From CAVVSD01 sp963750895 (GTDB lineage: Bacteria; Actinomycetota; Thermoleophilia; Solirubrobacterales; Solirubrobacteraceae): DNA of 64,000 bases. Location: NCBI GenBank assembly GCA_963750895.1, contig CAVVSD010000001.1:62001-126000 (forward strand). Reading direction: 5' to 3'. Within the stretch, counting starts at the first letter, position 1. The number at the start of each line of letters is the position of its first letter. Both the position numbers and the translations under genes were made by a program. Below, piece by piece: positions 1-7,740 of the stretch. Under the pieces are notes generated by a model. It was not told the origin of the DNA. It was given only the letters and a program-made list of their open reading frames with translations, and ran no database searches.

Positions 1-289
1 AGTCGATCGTCTCGTAGAACTCCCGCCGGCGGTCCTCCATGAGGGGGAACAGCGCGCCCGGGCCGAGCCGCGTGAAGTGCTCGGTCTGGCCGTGCTCCTC
101 GAAGGCCGCCTTGTCGCGGTAGTGCTCGTACATGAGGAAGACGCGGGGGTCCTCGGGGTCGCGGTGCGCGATGTAGTGCACCACCCCGGGCTCCTCGCGG
201 GAGGCGGCGCCGAGCTCGTCGATGACCTCGGCGGCGCGGCCCTCCTCCCCTTCCTTGGCGACCATCCGAGCGACGAGTACGTAGGCCAT
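1..289 (-). CDS. antibiotic biosynthesis monooxygenase (ABM) fold protein, 3' end cut by window
   Basis: The leftward reading from ATG at 289 gives MAYVLVARMVAKEGEE and later VVHYIAHRDPEDPRVFLMYEHY, the pattern of ABM/YgiN-like dimeric alpha-beta barrels of about 100 residues. About 96 codons are visible and the C-terminus lies outside the window. Such proteins are small oxygenases or quinone-modifying enzymes, often in aromatic or sugar-acid catabolism, and can also be isomerase-like. It begins 3 nt after the stop of the FAH-family gene, so it is probably the next gene of the same operon. The substrate cannot be deduced. Confidence 0.8.
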   Translation of the reverse strand, partial: MAYVLVARMVAKEGEEGRAAEVIDELGAASREEPGVVHYIAHRDPEDPRVFLMYEHYRDKAAFEEHGQTEHFTRLGPGALFPLMEDRRREFYETID

Positions 290-292
290 GTG

Positions 293-949
293 TCAGGACT
301 CCTTGATGAACGGGTTGGTCAGGGTGCCGAGGCCCTCGATCTCGACCGAGACCTCGTCACCGTCCTTCAGCAGCACCTTCGGATCGCGGAAGACGCCGAC
401 GCCCGCGGGCGTGCCGGTCGCGATGAGGTCGCCGGGCTCGAGCGTGATGATCTGGCTCGTGTAGGCGATGATCTCGGCGACGGAGAAGATCATCTGCGCC
501 GTCGAGGAGTCCTGGAGCGCCTCGCCGTTGACGATGCAGCGGATCGCGAGCGCCTGCGGGTCGGCGATCTCCTCGCGCGGCACGAGCCGCGGCCCGACCG
601 GGCAGAACGTGTCGGGCGACTTGCCGCGCGTCCACTGACCGTCGGCGAACTGCAGGTCGCGCGCGCTCACGTCGTTGACGCAGATGTAGCCGGCGACGTG
701 GTCGAGCGCGTCGTTCTCGGACACGCGCTTGGCCTTCGCGCCGATGACGACGCCGAGCTCGGCCTCGTAGTCGACCTGGGTCGACTCGGGCGGCAGCACG
801 ACGGGATCGCCGTCGCCGATCAGCGTGTTGGGCCACTTCGCGAACAGCAGCGGCGCCTTCGGGAGGTCCTGGCCGCCCTCGGCCGCGTGGTCGCGGTAGT
901 TGAGCCCGACGCAGACGATCTTGCCGGGACGCGGGATCGCTAGCGGCAC
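293..949 (-). CDS. fumarylacetoacetate hydrolase (FAH) family protein
   Basis: 218 aa from a GTG start. The FAH fold is clear: GLNYRDHAAE near the N-terminus, the acidic metal ligands in VDYEAELGVVIG, NDVSARDLQ in the middle and LEPGDLIATGTPAGVG near the end. The family cleaves C-C bonds of acylpyruvates or hydrates/decarboxylates 2-oxo acids and lactone products, using Mg or Mn. The length is that of the short bacterial class (acylpyruvase or 2-hydroxyhepta-2,4-diene-1,7-dioate isomerase-like), not full FAH. It follows the MocA-type gene by 28 nt and precedes the ABM gene, so the operon probably makes a 2-oxo acid that this enzyme cleaves or isomerises. Confidence 0.88.
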   Translation of the reverse strand: MPLAIPRPGKIVCVGLNYRDHAAEGGQDLPKAPLLFAKWPNTLIGDGDPVVLPPESTQVDYEAELGVVIGAKAKRVSENDALDHVAGYICVNDVSARDLQFADGQWTRGKSPDTFCPVGPRLVPREEIADPQALAIRCIVNGEALQDSSTAQMIFSVAEIIAYTSQIITLEPGDLIATGTPAGVGVFRDPKVLLKDGDEVSVEIEGLGTLTNPFIKES

Positions 950-977
950 GGTTGTTCACGACCTTTCGTTGCTGACA

Positions 978-2088
978 TCACCGGTAGCGCACCGTCTCGC
1001 GTGCGCCCGAGGCCGCGGAGCGCGTGATGGCATCGCACACCTCCGCGGCTCGGTAGCCGTCCTCGAAGTCCGCGCCGTGCGGACCCACGCGCCCGCCGGA
1101 CGCGACCGCGGCGAGGAAGTGATGGAGCTCGTGCACGAAGGTGTGCTCCCACCCGATCACGTGGCCGGGCGGCCACCAGTGCTCCATGAAGGTCTGGTCC
1201 CCGTCGGTCACGAGCACGGTGCGGAAGCCCGTGCCGCCGGCGTCGACCTGCAGCTCGTTGATCCGCTCGAGCTCGAAGCGCAGCGACCCGCGCGACCCGT
1301 TGATCTCGAAGGTGAGCGCGTTCTTGCGCCCGAGGCAGAAGCGCGACGCCTCGAGCGTCCCGACCGCGCCGCCCTCGAACTCGACGAACGCCTCGAAGGC
1401 ATCGTCGACGGTGACCTTGCCGCCGGGGCGCTCGGGCACGAACGTCCGCGTCAGCGCGCCCACCGACGCGATCTCCCCGACGAGGTACCGGCCGAGGTCG
1501 ATGATGTGCGCGCCGAGGTCGCCCAGCGCGCCGGAGCCCGCCTCGCCGGCGTCGAGCCGCCACGTCGCCGGGGCGGTCGGATCGGTCGAGCCAGTCCTGC
1601 AGGTACGCGGCCCGGAAGTGGTGGATCTCGCCGATCTCGCCCGCCTCCAGCATCTCGCGCGCGAGGCGGATCGCGGGCACGAACCGGTAGTTGAACGCGC
1701 ACATGTGCACGACGCCGGCGGCCTGCACCCGCTGCCAGGTCTCGAACGCCTCGTCCGCGTTGCGCCCGAGCGGCTTCTCGCAGACGACGTGCTTGCCGGC
1801 CTCCGCCGCCGCGATCGACGGCTCGGCGTGCAGGTTGTTCGGCGCGAGGTTGTCGAACACCCCGATCCGCGGGTCGGCCACGATCTCGCGCCAGTCGGTG
1901 ACGGCGCTCGCGAAGCCGTAGCGCTCGGCGGCCTCCTCCACCGCCGAGGCGTTGCGCCCGCCGATCGCCACGAGGTCGGGCACGAGCGGCGGCGGCCACG
2001 TCATGTAGCTGAGGGTGCGGAACGCGTTGGAGTGCGCCTTGCCCATGAAGGCGTAGCCCAGCATCCCGACCCCGATGTGCTCGGTCAT
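978..2088 (-). pseudogene. Gfo/Idh/MocA-family NAD(P)-dependent oxidoreductase, interrupted by one frameshift
   Basis: The N-terminal part (from ATG at 2088) has a Rossmann fold (VGMLGYAFMGKAHSNAF) and the family motif HVVCEKPLGRNADEA. At about 1583-1586 the frame breaks after AYLQDWLD. Removing one base restores DPTAPATWRLDAGEAG and joins the C-terminal half (GALTRTFVPERPGG to the stop at 978). Both halves are well conserved, so this is either a very recent lesion or a sequence error. The family oxidises sugars, inositols and sugar acids. The start overlaps the stop of the upstream isomerase gene by ATGA (2085-2088). If the frame is intact in the real genome, the protein is about 369 aa, a normal length. 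Confidence 0.85.
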
Positions 2089-3086
2089 GTGCTCTTCTGG
2101 AACGCGGCGTCGAAGGCCAGCGAGGACGGCGCGAAGTCCGTCCGGCGCAGGAAGGCCGCGGCGTCGGCGGCGCCCCACTCGCGATCCATGCCCGAGTCCT
2201 CCCACTCGACGGCCAGTGGACCCTGGTAGCCGATGCGGTTCAGCGCGCGGAACAGCGCCTCGAAGTCGACGTCGCCGTGCCCGGGGGACACGAACGTCCA
2301 CCCGCGCTCGGCCTCGCCGAAGTCGATGTGCGAGCCGAGGATCGACCTGCGCCCGTCGGCGAGGACCTTGGAGTCCTTGACGTGGACGTTGTAGATGCGG
2401 TCGGCGAACTCCATCGCGAACGGCACCGGGTCGAGCAGCTGCGGGATGAAGTGGCTCGGATCGAGGTTGATCCCGAAGCCCTCGCGCCGGCCGATCGCAT
2501 CGAGCGTCTTGCGCGTCGTCACGAGGTCGTAGGCGATCTCGGTCGGGTGGACCTCGAGCGCGAAGCGCACGCCCTCGGCGTCGAAGACGTCGATGATCGG
2601 GCCCCAGCGCTCGGCGAAGTCCTCGTAGCCGCGCTCGATCGTCGCCCAGTCGTTGGGCGGGAACGAGTAGAGCTGATGCCAGATCGACGAGCCCGTGAAC
2701 CCGGTCACGACGTCGACGCCGAACGCCGCGGCCGCACGTGCGGTGTCCTTCATGCGGTCGGCCGCGCGCCCACGCACGCCCTCGGGATCGCCGTCGCCCC
2801 AGACCTCCGGCGGGAGGATCGCCCGGTGGCGAGCGTCGATCGGGTCGCAGACCGCCTGGCCCACGAGATGGGCGCCCAGCGCCCAGCATCCGAGGCCGTG
2901 GCGCTCGAGCAGCTCGCGGCGGCCCTTCGCGTACCCGTGGTCGCCGACCGCGCGATCGACCTCGAAGTGGTCGCCCCAGCAGGCGAGCTCCAGGCCGTCG
3001 TAGCCCATCGACGCGCACTTCGGCGCCAGGTCGTCGAGCGAGAGATCCGCCCACTGTCCGGTGAAGAGTGCGATCGGTCTGGTCAC
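2085..3086 (-). CDS. sugar phosphate isomerase/epimerase (xylose-isomerase-like TIM barrel)
   Basis: 333 aa, GTG start. AP-endonuclease-2/IolE-type TIM barrel: KCASMGYDGLELACWGDHF at the first strand, ALEVHPTEIAYD and INLDPSHF supplying metal ligands, VHVKDSKV, then HGDVDFEAL and PLAVEWED near the C-terminus. Members isomerise or epimerise sugars, inosose or keto-sugar acids using a divalent metal. Pairing with a Gfo/Idh/MocA enzyme is the classic inositol or sugar-acid arrangement, here extended by an FAH hydrolase. A purine-rich GAAAGG lies about 10 nt before the GTG. Only 20 nt separate this start from the divergent GntR gene, so both promoters must extend into the opposing genes. Confidence 0.87.
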   Translation of the reverse strand: MTRPIALFTGQWADLSLDDLAPKCASMGYDGLELACWGDHFEVDRAVGDHGYAKGRRELLERHGLGCWALGAHLVGQAVCDPIDARHRAILPPEVWGDGDPEGVRGRAADRMKDTARAAAAFGVDVVTGFTGSSIWHQLYSFPPNDWATIERGYEDFAERWGPIIDVFDAEGVRFALEVHPTEIAYDLVTTRKTLDAIGRREGFGINLDPSHFIPQLLDPVPFAMEFADRIYNVHVKDSKVLADGRRSILGSHIDFGEAERGWTFVSPGHGDVDFEALFRALNRIGYQGPLAVEWEDSGMDREWGAADAAAFLRRTDFAPSSLAFDAAFQKST

Positions 3087-3106
3087 AATCAGTACCTTTC
3101 CCCTGC

Positions 3107-3763
3107 ATGAAGCCGCCGCGGAGGGCGCTGCGTCACGACGTCAGGGACGGGATCGTCCGGTCGATCCTCGATGGGGAGTACCGGCCCGGCGACCGCCTGA
3201 TCGAGATGCAGATCGCCAAGGCCTACGGGACCAGCCAGGGGCCGGTCCGCGAGGCGCTGCGCGAGCTCGAGATGCTCGGCTTCGTCCGCAGCGAGATGCA
3301 TCGCGGCACCTACGTGCGCGACCCGTGGCACCTCGGGATGCGCGAGCTCTTCCAGGTGCGCGGCGCGCTCGAGGAGTTCGCCGCCCGCCTCGCCACGCCG
3401 AGACTCTGCGAGAACGTGACGGCGTTGCAGGCCGAGGTCGACGCGATGCGGGAGGCCGCCGAGCGCAGCGACAACCGCGCCGCCGTCGAGCACAGCGAGC
3501 GCTTCCACCGCCACATCGTCCTGGCCTCCGAGAACCAGCTGCTGCACACGATGTGGAGCAGCCTCTGCATCAGCGACCACACCGCGCTCACGATGGTCAC
3601 GCTGACGCCCGACCTGGGCGTGCTCGCCGAATCGCACCAGCCGATCGTCGACGCGATCGCCACCGGCGACGCCGAGCTCGCCAGCGAGGTCAGCCGTCGT
3701 CACCAGGAGGGGTTCATCGAGTTGCTCGCCCAGGCGGTGGACGGCGCGCCGGTGTCCGCCTAG
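3107..3763 (+). CDS. GntR-family transcriptional regulator with FCD ligand domain
   Basis: 218 aa from ATG at 3107; a GTG-initiated extension of 13 residues from 3068 is possible but would overlap the divergent gene. The winged helix covers residues 5-75 (GDRLIEMQIAKAYGTSQGPV, ALRELEMLGFVRSE). A helical FCD domain follows (LFQVRGALEEFAARLA, RFHRHIVLASEN, ESHQPIVDAIATGD) with the His residues that bind a metal and an organic acid. It diverges from the isomerase-MocA-FAH-ABM operon and probably represses it in response to a pathway acid. The cupin gene on the other strand ends 5 nt after it, so the two are convergent. Confidence 0.88.
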   Translation: MKPPRRALRHDVRDGIVRSILDGEYRPGDRLIEMQIAKAYGTSQGPVREALRELEMLGFVRSEMHRGTYVRDPWHLGMRELFQVRGALEEFAARLATPRLCENVTALQAEVDAMREAAERSDNRAAVEHSERFHRHIVLASENQLLHTMWSSLCISDHTALTMVTLTPDLGVLAESHQPIVDAIATGDAELASEVSRRHQEGFIELLAQAVDGAPVSA

Positions 3764-3768
3764 GAGCG

Positions 3769-4167
3769 TCACTTCAGCGACGCCCAGGGCTCCTCGCCGG
3801 AGACGTCGATGACCGAGTAGCCGTCGTCGCCCGCGGTCGGGGTCAGGATCACGCTGAGCTTCGCCGTCTCGTTCCCGACCGTGAACGACGCGTGGACGAC
3901 GTCCTTCGGGATGTAGACCGCCTCGCCCGGGCCCAGCTCGTGCTTGGCGTCCTCGAGCCACTGCTCGATGCGCCCCTCGCGGACCCAGATGATCTCCTCC
4001 TGGTCCGGGTGGCGATGGAACGCGTGGCCGCCGCCGGGCTGCAGGTGCACGTCCATGACGCACATCGACGTCGACCCCGTGAAGGACGGCCGGCTGATCC
4101 AGCCCGTGACGCCCCAGTCCTCCTGGTCGCGCACGATGTCCGCGTCGGTGATGAAGCTGCCGTTCAT
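3769..4167 (-). CDS. cupin domain protein
   Basis: 132 aa. The single double-stranded beta-helix shows both cupin motifs: GGHAFHRHPDQEEIIWVREG (metal-binding His, His and Glu) and PGEAVYIPKDVVHASF (third His). A strong ribosome site, GGGAGGGG, precedes the ATG, which overlaps the stop of the upstream PEP-hydrolase-like gene by 4 nt. It is the last gene of the liv operon. Small mono-cupins act as dioxygenases, isomerases, lactone-modifying enzymes or ligand sensors, and which applies here cannot be told. The position beside the Tm-1-like/PEP-hydrolase pair suggests that all three work on one substrate. Confidence 0.85.
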   Translation of the reverse strand: MNGSFITDADIVRDQEDWGVTGWISRPSFTGSTSMCVMDVHLQPGGGHAFHRHPDQEEIIWVREGRIEQWLEDAKHELGPGEAVYIPKDVVHASFTVGNETAKLSVILTPTAGDDGYSVIDVSGEEPWASLK

Positions 4168-4997
4168 GATCCCCTCCCGATCTCGACGGACTTGAACCGC
4201 CGCATGTTCTCCGTCATCGCGATCTCGGTCGGCAGCCGCTCCATGCTGGACGCGCCGAAGAAGCCGACGATGCCGGTCGTGTTGTCGAGGACGTGCTGGG
4301 CGTCGTCGGGCTCGGCGATCGGGCCCCCGTGGCACAGGCACAGGACGTCCGGGTTCACCTCGGCCGCCGCGTCGCGCAGCGCCTGCACGCGCTCGACCGC
4401 CTCGTCGAGCGTGAGGCCGGTCTGCGCGCCGATCGTGCCGCCGGTCGTGAGTCCCATGTGCGGAACGAGCACGTCGGCGCCGGCGTCGGCCATGGCGCGC
4501 GCCTCGTCCTCGGTGAAGACGTACGGGCAGGTGAGCAGATCGAGCTCGCGGGCCTGGCGGATCATGTCGACCTCCAGCCCGTAGCCCATGCCCGTCTCCT
4601 CCAGCCCGGCGCGCATCGTGCCGTCGATGAGCCCGACGGTCGGGAAGTTCTGCACGCCCGTGAAGCCCGTGCGCTTCACGTCCTCGAGGAACTGCGGCAT
4701 GAGCCGGAACGGGTCGGTCCCGCAGACGCCGGCGAGCACCGGCGTGCGGGTCGCGACCGGCAGCACCTCGCGCGCCATGTCCATGACGATCGCGTTCGCG
4801 TCGCCGTAGGGCATCATCCCCGACAGCGAGCCGCGTCCGGCCATCCGGAAGCGCCCGGAGTTGTAGATGATGATGAGGTCCGCGCCGCCGTCCTGCGCGC
4901 ACTTCGCCGACAGCCCGGTGCCTGCGCCGGCGCCGATGATCGGGCGGCCGGTGGCCACCTGCTCGCGCAGCCTGGCGAGCGCCTCGTCGCGTCTCAC
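4164..4997 (-). CDS. phosphoenolpyruvate hydrolase family (TIM-barrel) protein
   Basis: 277 aa, GTG start overlapping the upstream stop (GTGA). It matches the TIM-barrel domain of the PEP-hydrolase family: IIGAGAGTGLSAKCAQDGGA, DLIIIYNSGRFRMAGRGSLS, NFPTVGLIDGTMR, GLTTGGTIGAQT, LCLCHGGPIA and GFFGASSMERLP. In plants and fungi this domain is fused to a UPF0261 domain (tomato Tm-1). Here the two domains are separate, adjacent and translationally coupled. The biochemical reaction of bacterial members is poorly defined; an aldolase- or hydrolase-type step on a keto acid or acyl compound is inference. Confidence 0.87.
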   Translation of the reverse strand: MRRDEALARLREQVATGRPIIGAGAGTGLSAKCAQDGGADLIIIYNSGRFRMAGRGSLSGMMPYGDANAIVMDMAREVLPVATRTPVLAGVCGTDPFRLMPQFLEDVKRTGFTGVQNFPTVGLIDGTMRAGLEETGMGYGLEVDMIRQARELDLLTCPYVFTEDEARAMADAGADVLVPHMGLTTGGTIGAQTGLTLDEAVERVQALRDAAAEVNPDVLCLCHGGPIAEPDDAQHVLDNTTGIVGFFGASSMERLPTEIAMTENMRRFKSVEIGRGS

Positions 4998-6211
4998 CTC
5001 GCAGCTCCGATCAGCTCGTGGAGACGGTCCGCCATCGCAGTGGCGAACGCGGGGTCGTTGACGTCCGCGTCGACCTCGACGAGCTCGACCTTCGACGTGT
5101 CGACGCCCTCGCGCAGCGCGGCGAACAGCGCCTCGTCGGCCTCCGCGTCGCGGAACGGCTGGCCGTCGACGTCGATGGCGGACACGCCGCGCAGCGGGAC
5201 GAAGAGGACGGTCGGGCCGGTCGTGCCGTTGAGGCGCTCGGCGATCCGGCGCCCGAGCTCGGCCATCTCCTCCGCCGTCGTGCGCATGAGCGTGATCGTC
5301 GGGTTGTGGACGTAGAGGTTGCGGTCCTCGAAGCGCTCGGGCACGGTGTCGCGCGGGCCGAAGTTGACCATGTCGAGCGCCCCGAGCGAGACGACCTGCG
5401 GGATCGCGGCGCGACCGACGCCGCGGAGGCGGTCGGGCCCCGCCGACAGGACGCCGCCGACGAGCTCGTCGGCCAGCTCGGTGGTCGTCGCGTCGAGCGC
5501 GCCGACGAGGTAGCCGCCGGTCGCGAGCGCCTCGAAGGACTGCCCGCCGGTGCCGGTCGCGTGGAAGACGAGCACCTCGTAGCCCAGCTCCTCCAGCCGC
5601 TCGCGCGCGTGCGTGACGCAGGGCGTGGTGACGCCGAACATCGTCGCGCCGACGAGCGGCCGCTCGCCGGTCGCCTCCGGGACGCTCGCGGTCGCCATCC
5701 CGGCGATCGCGCCGGCCGCGTTCGTGAGGATCCGGGCGGAGATCTGGTTGATGCCGGAGATGTCGACGACGGAGTAGGTCATCGTGATGTCGACGGCCCC
5801 GACGTAGGGGCGGGTGTCGCCCGACGCGACGGTCGAGACGATGAGCTTCGGGACGCCGACGGGCAGGTCGCGCATCGCGCGCGCCGCGATCGAGGAGTTG
5901 CCCGAGCCGCCGATCGCCGCCACGCCGTCGACGCGCCCCTCGCCGTGCAGGCGGGTGAGCACCGCTGCCGCGCCGCGCCCCATGACGTCCATCGCCTGGC
6001 CGCGGTCGGCGTCGCGGACGAGGTCCGCGTGCTCGGCGCCCGCCGCGCGCGCGACCTCCTCGCGGTCGATGTCGGGCGCGACCCGCGGCTCCCCGAGGAC
6101 GCCCGTGTCGACGAGCAGCACGTCGACCCCGGCCTCGCGCAGGCGGTCGCGCACGAACGCGTACTCGTCGCCCTTCGTGTCGAGGGTGCCCAGCAGCACG
6201 ACCGTGGCCAT
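4994..6211 (-). CDS. Tm-1-like ATP-binding (UPF0261) domain protein
   Basis: 405 aa. Opens with VVLLGTLDTKGDEYAFVRDR, the UPF0261 signature, followed by AAIGGSGNSSIAARAMRDLP, PKLIVSTVASGDTRPYVG, DITMTYSVVDISGINQIS, VFHATGTGGQSFEAL and VFVPLRGVSAIDVDGQPF. The full family length is present. The ATG shares one base with the stop of livF (TGATG). In eukaryotes this domain forms one polypeptide with the PEP-hydrolase-like TIM barrel, supporting a complex with the next gene. Its place at the end of a liv transporter operon suggests it handles the imported compound. Confidence 0.88.
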   Translation of the reverse strand: MATVVLLGTLDTKGDEYAFVRDRLREAGVDVLLVDTGVLGEPRVAPDIDREEVARAAGAEHADLVRDADRGQAMDVMGRGAAAVLTRLHGEGRVDGVAAIGGSGNSSIAARAMRDLPVGVPKLIVSTVASGDTRPYVGAVDITMTYSVVDISGINQISARILTNAAGAIAGMATASVPEATGERPLVGATMFGVTTPCVTHARERLEELGYEVLVFHATGTGGQSFEALATGGYLVGALDATTTELADELVGGVLSAGPDRLRGVGRAAIPQVVSLGALDMVNFGPRDTVPERFEDRNLYVHNPTITLMRTTAEEMAELGRRIAERLNGTTGPTVLFVPLRGVSAIDVDGQPFRDAEADEALFAALREGVDTSKVELVEVDADVNDPAFATAMADRLHELIGAAR

Positions 6212-6936
6212 CAGCCGCGCTCCACCCCGAGCCAGCGCCGCTGCGCCTCCGGGTCGTGCGCCAGCTCCGACGCCGTCGTCTCGGCGGCGATCTGACCGGC
6301 CACCATGACGAGCTGGCGGTCGGCCATCGACGTCGCCATCGCCAGGTTCTGCTCGACGCAGAGGATCGCGAGGCCCTCGGCCGCCAGGCCGCGGAACGTC
6401 TCGATGAGCGTCTCGATGATCGTGGGGGCGAGGCCCTCGGAGGGCTCGTCCATGATCAGCAGCTTGGGATTCGTCAGCAGCGCGCGCCCGATCGCGAGCA
6501 TCTGCTGCTCGCCGCCGGAGAGCTGCATGCCGCCGTTGCCCTTGCGCTCGGCGAGCCGCGGGAAGAGCTCGTAGATCCGCTGCACCGTCCAGCGGCTCTC
6601 GCCCCTGCGCGGCGCGAGCATCTTGAGGTGCTCGTCGACGGTGAGCGACTCGAACAGGCGGCGGCCCTGGGGCACGTAGCCGATGCCGGCGCCGGCGATC
6701 TTGTACGAGGATCGCCCGACGATCTCCGTGCCCGCGAAGCGGATCGACCCCGACGTCTTGCCGGGCGGCATCTGCAGGATCGCGTTGCACAGCGTCGTCT
6801 TGCCCATGCCGTTGCGGCCGATGAGCGAGACGGGCTCGTCGCGGACCTCGAAGGAGACGTCCTGCAGGACGTGCGACGGGCCGTAGTGCACGTTGAGGCC
6901 GGAGACCTCGAGGAGGGGCGCGCCGTTCGCGCTCAT
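6211..6936 (-). CDS. livF: branched-chain amino acid-type ABC transporter ATP-binding protein LivF
   Basis: 241 aa. Walker A GRNGMGKTT (the Met is typical of LivF), Q-loop, LSGGEQQMLAIGRAL signature, Walker B LLIMDEPSEGLAPTI and switch-region VEQNLAMA. LivF and LivG pair as the cytoplasmic ATPases of the HAAT importer family, which takes up branched-chain amino acids, amides, urea or aromatic acids. The stop is 4 nt inside the next gene's start region, and the ATG overlaps the stop of livG (6933-6936). Neighbouring catabolic genes make an acid or amide cargo more likely than a plain amino acid. Confidence 0.93.
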   Translation of the reverse strand: MSANGAPLLEVSGLNVHYGPSHVLQDVSFEVRDEPVSLIGRNGMGKTTLCNAILQMPPGKTSGSIRFAGTEIVGRSSYKIAGAGIGYVPQGRRLFESLTVDEHLKMLAPRRGESRWTVQRIYELFPRLAERKGNGGMQLSGGEQQMLAIGRALLTNPKLLIMDEPSEGLAPTIIETLIETFRGLAAEGLAILCVEQNLAMATSMADRQLVMVAGQIAAETTASELAHDPEAQRRWLGVERG

Positions 6937-7730
6937 GACGTCGCCTCGATGCCGTCGTCGGTGACGCGCCCGCCGAGGTACAGCTCGTGGACGGTCTCGT
7001 TGGCGCGGATCTCGTCGGGCGTGCCCTCCACGATCTTGCGCCCGTCGTGCATCATCGTGACGTGCTCTGCGACACGCAGGGCGACGTCCATGTCGTGCTC
7101 GATGATGATGAGCGTGATGCTCCTGTCGAGCTCGAGCAGAAGGTCGGTGAGCGCGACGCGCTCGCCGCGCGAGAGCCCGGAGGCGGGCTCGTCGAGCAGC
7201 ATGAGCGTCGGCTCGGTGGCGCGGGCCATCGCGACCTCCAGCTGACGCTGCTCGCCGTGGGAGATGTTCCCGACGAGGTCGGGCAGCTTGGCCTCCAGGC
7301 CGACGAGCCTGGCCAGGTCGCGGGCGCGCTCGCGCATCTCGCTGTCGGCGGCCTTGCGGCGGAACATGCGCAGGTGCCCCTCGCGGGAGCCGAGCACGGC
7401 GAGGTAGAGGTTGTCCTCCACGCTCAGGCCCAGGAACAGCCGCGACTTCTGGTACGTCCGTCCCATCCCGAGCCGGGTGCGTCCCGCCGGCGAGACGTCG
7501 CCGACGTCCCAGCCCTGGAACTCGACGGTCCCGGAGGTCTGCGGGACGTCGCCCGAGATGACGTTGAACAGCGTCGTCTTCCCGGCGCCGTTGGGACCGA
7601 GGATCGCGCGGCGCTCACCGCGCGCGACGTCGAGATCGACGTCGCGCACGGCGTGCAGTCCGCCGAACCGCCGGCCGACCCCGCGCAGGCGCAGGATCGG
7701 TCCGGACGGCTCTGTGACGACATCCGTCAC
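6933..7730 (-). CDS. livG: branched-chain amino acid-type ABC transporter ATP-binding protein LivG
   Basis: 265 aa with a GTG start (GTGACGGATGTC). Walker A LGPNGAGKTT, TYQKSRLFLGLSVEDNL, signature NISHGEQRQLEVAMA, Walker B LMLLDEPASGLS and a C-terminal LivG-type segment (IVEGTPDEIRANETVHELYL). The signature reads SHGEQ rather than SGGEQ, which is common in LivG proteins. The gene starts 10 nt after the stop of the binding-protein gene and overlaps livF. No strong ribosome site is visible, so translation may depend on coupling to the upstream gene. Confidence 0.93.
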   Translation of the reverse strand: MTDVVTEPSGPILRLRGVGRRFGGLHAVRDVDLDVARGERRAILGPNGAGKTTLFNVISGDVPQTSGTVEFQGWDVGDVSPAGRTRLGMGRTYQKSRLFLGLSVEDNLYLAVLGSREGHLRMFRRKAADSEMRERARDLARLVGLEAKLPDLVGNISHGEQRQLEVAMARATEPTLMLLDEPASGLSRGERVALTDLLLELDRSITLIIIEHDMDVALRVAEHVTMMHDGRKIVEGTPDEIRANETVHELYLGGRVTDDGIEATS

Positions 7731-7740
7731 GTCGTGGCCT

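Noticed and set aside
1575..1590. Programmed frameshift in the MocA-type gene
   Set aside because: No slippery heptamer or downstream structure is apparent. A one-base insertion explains the break.
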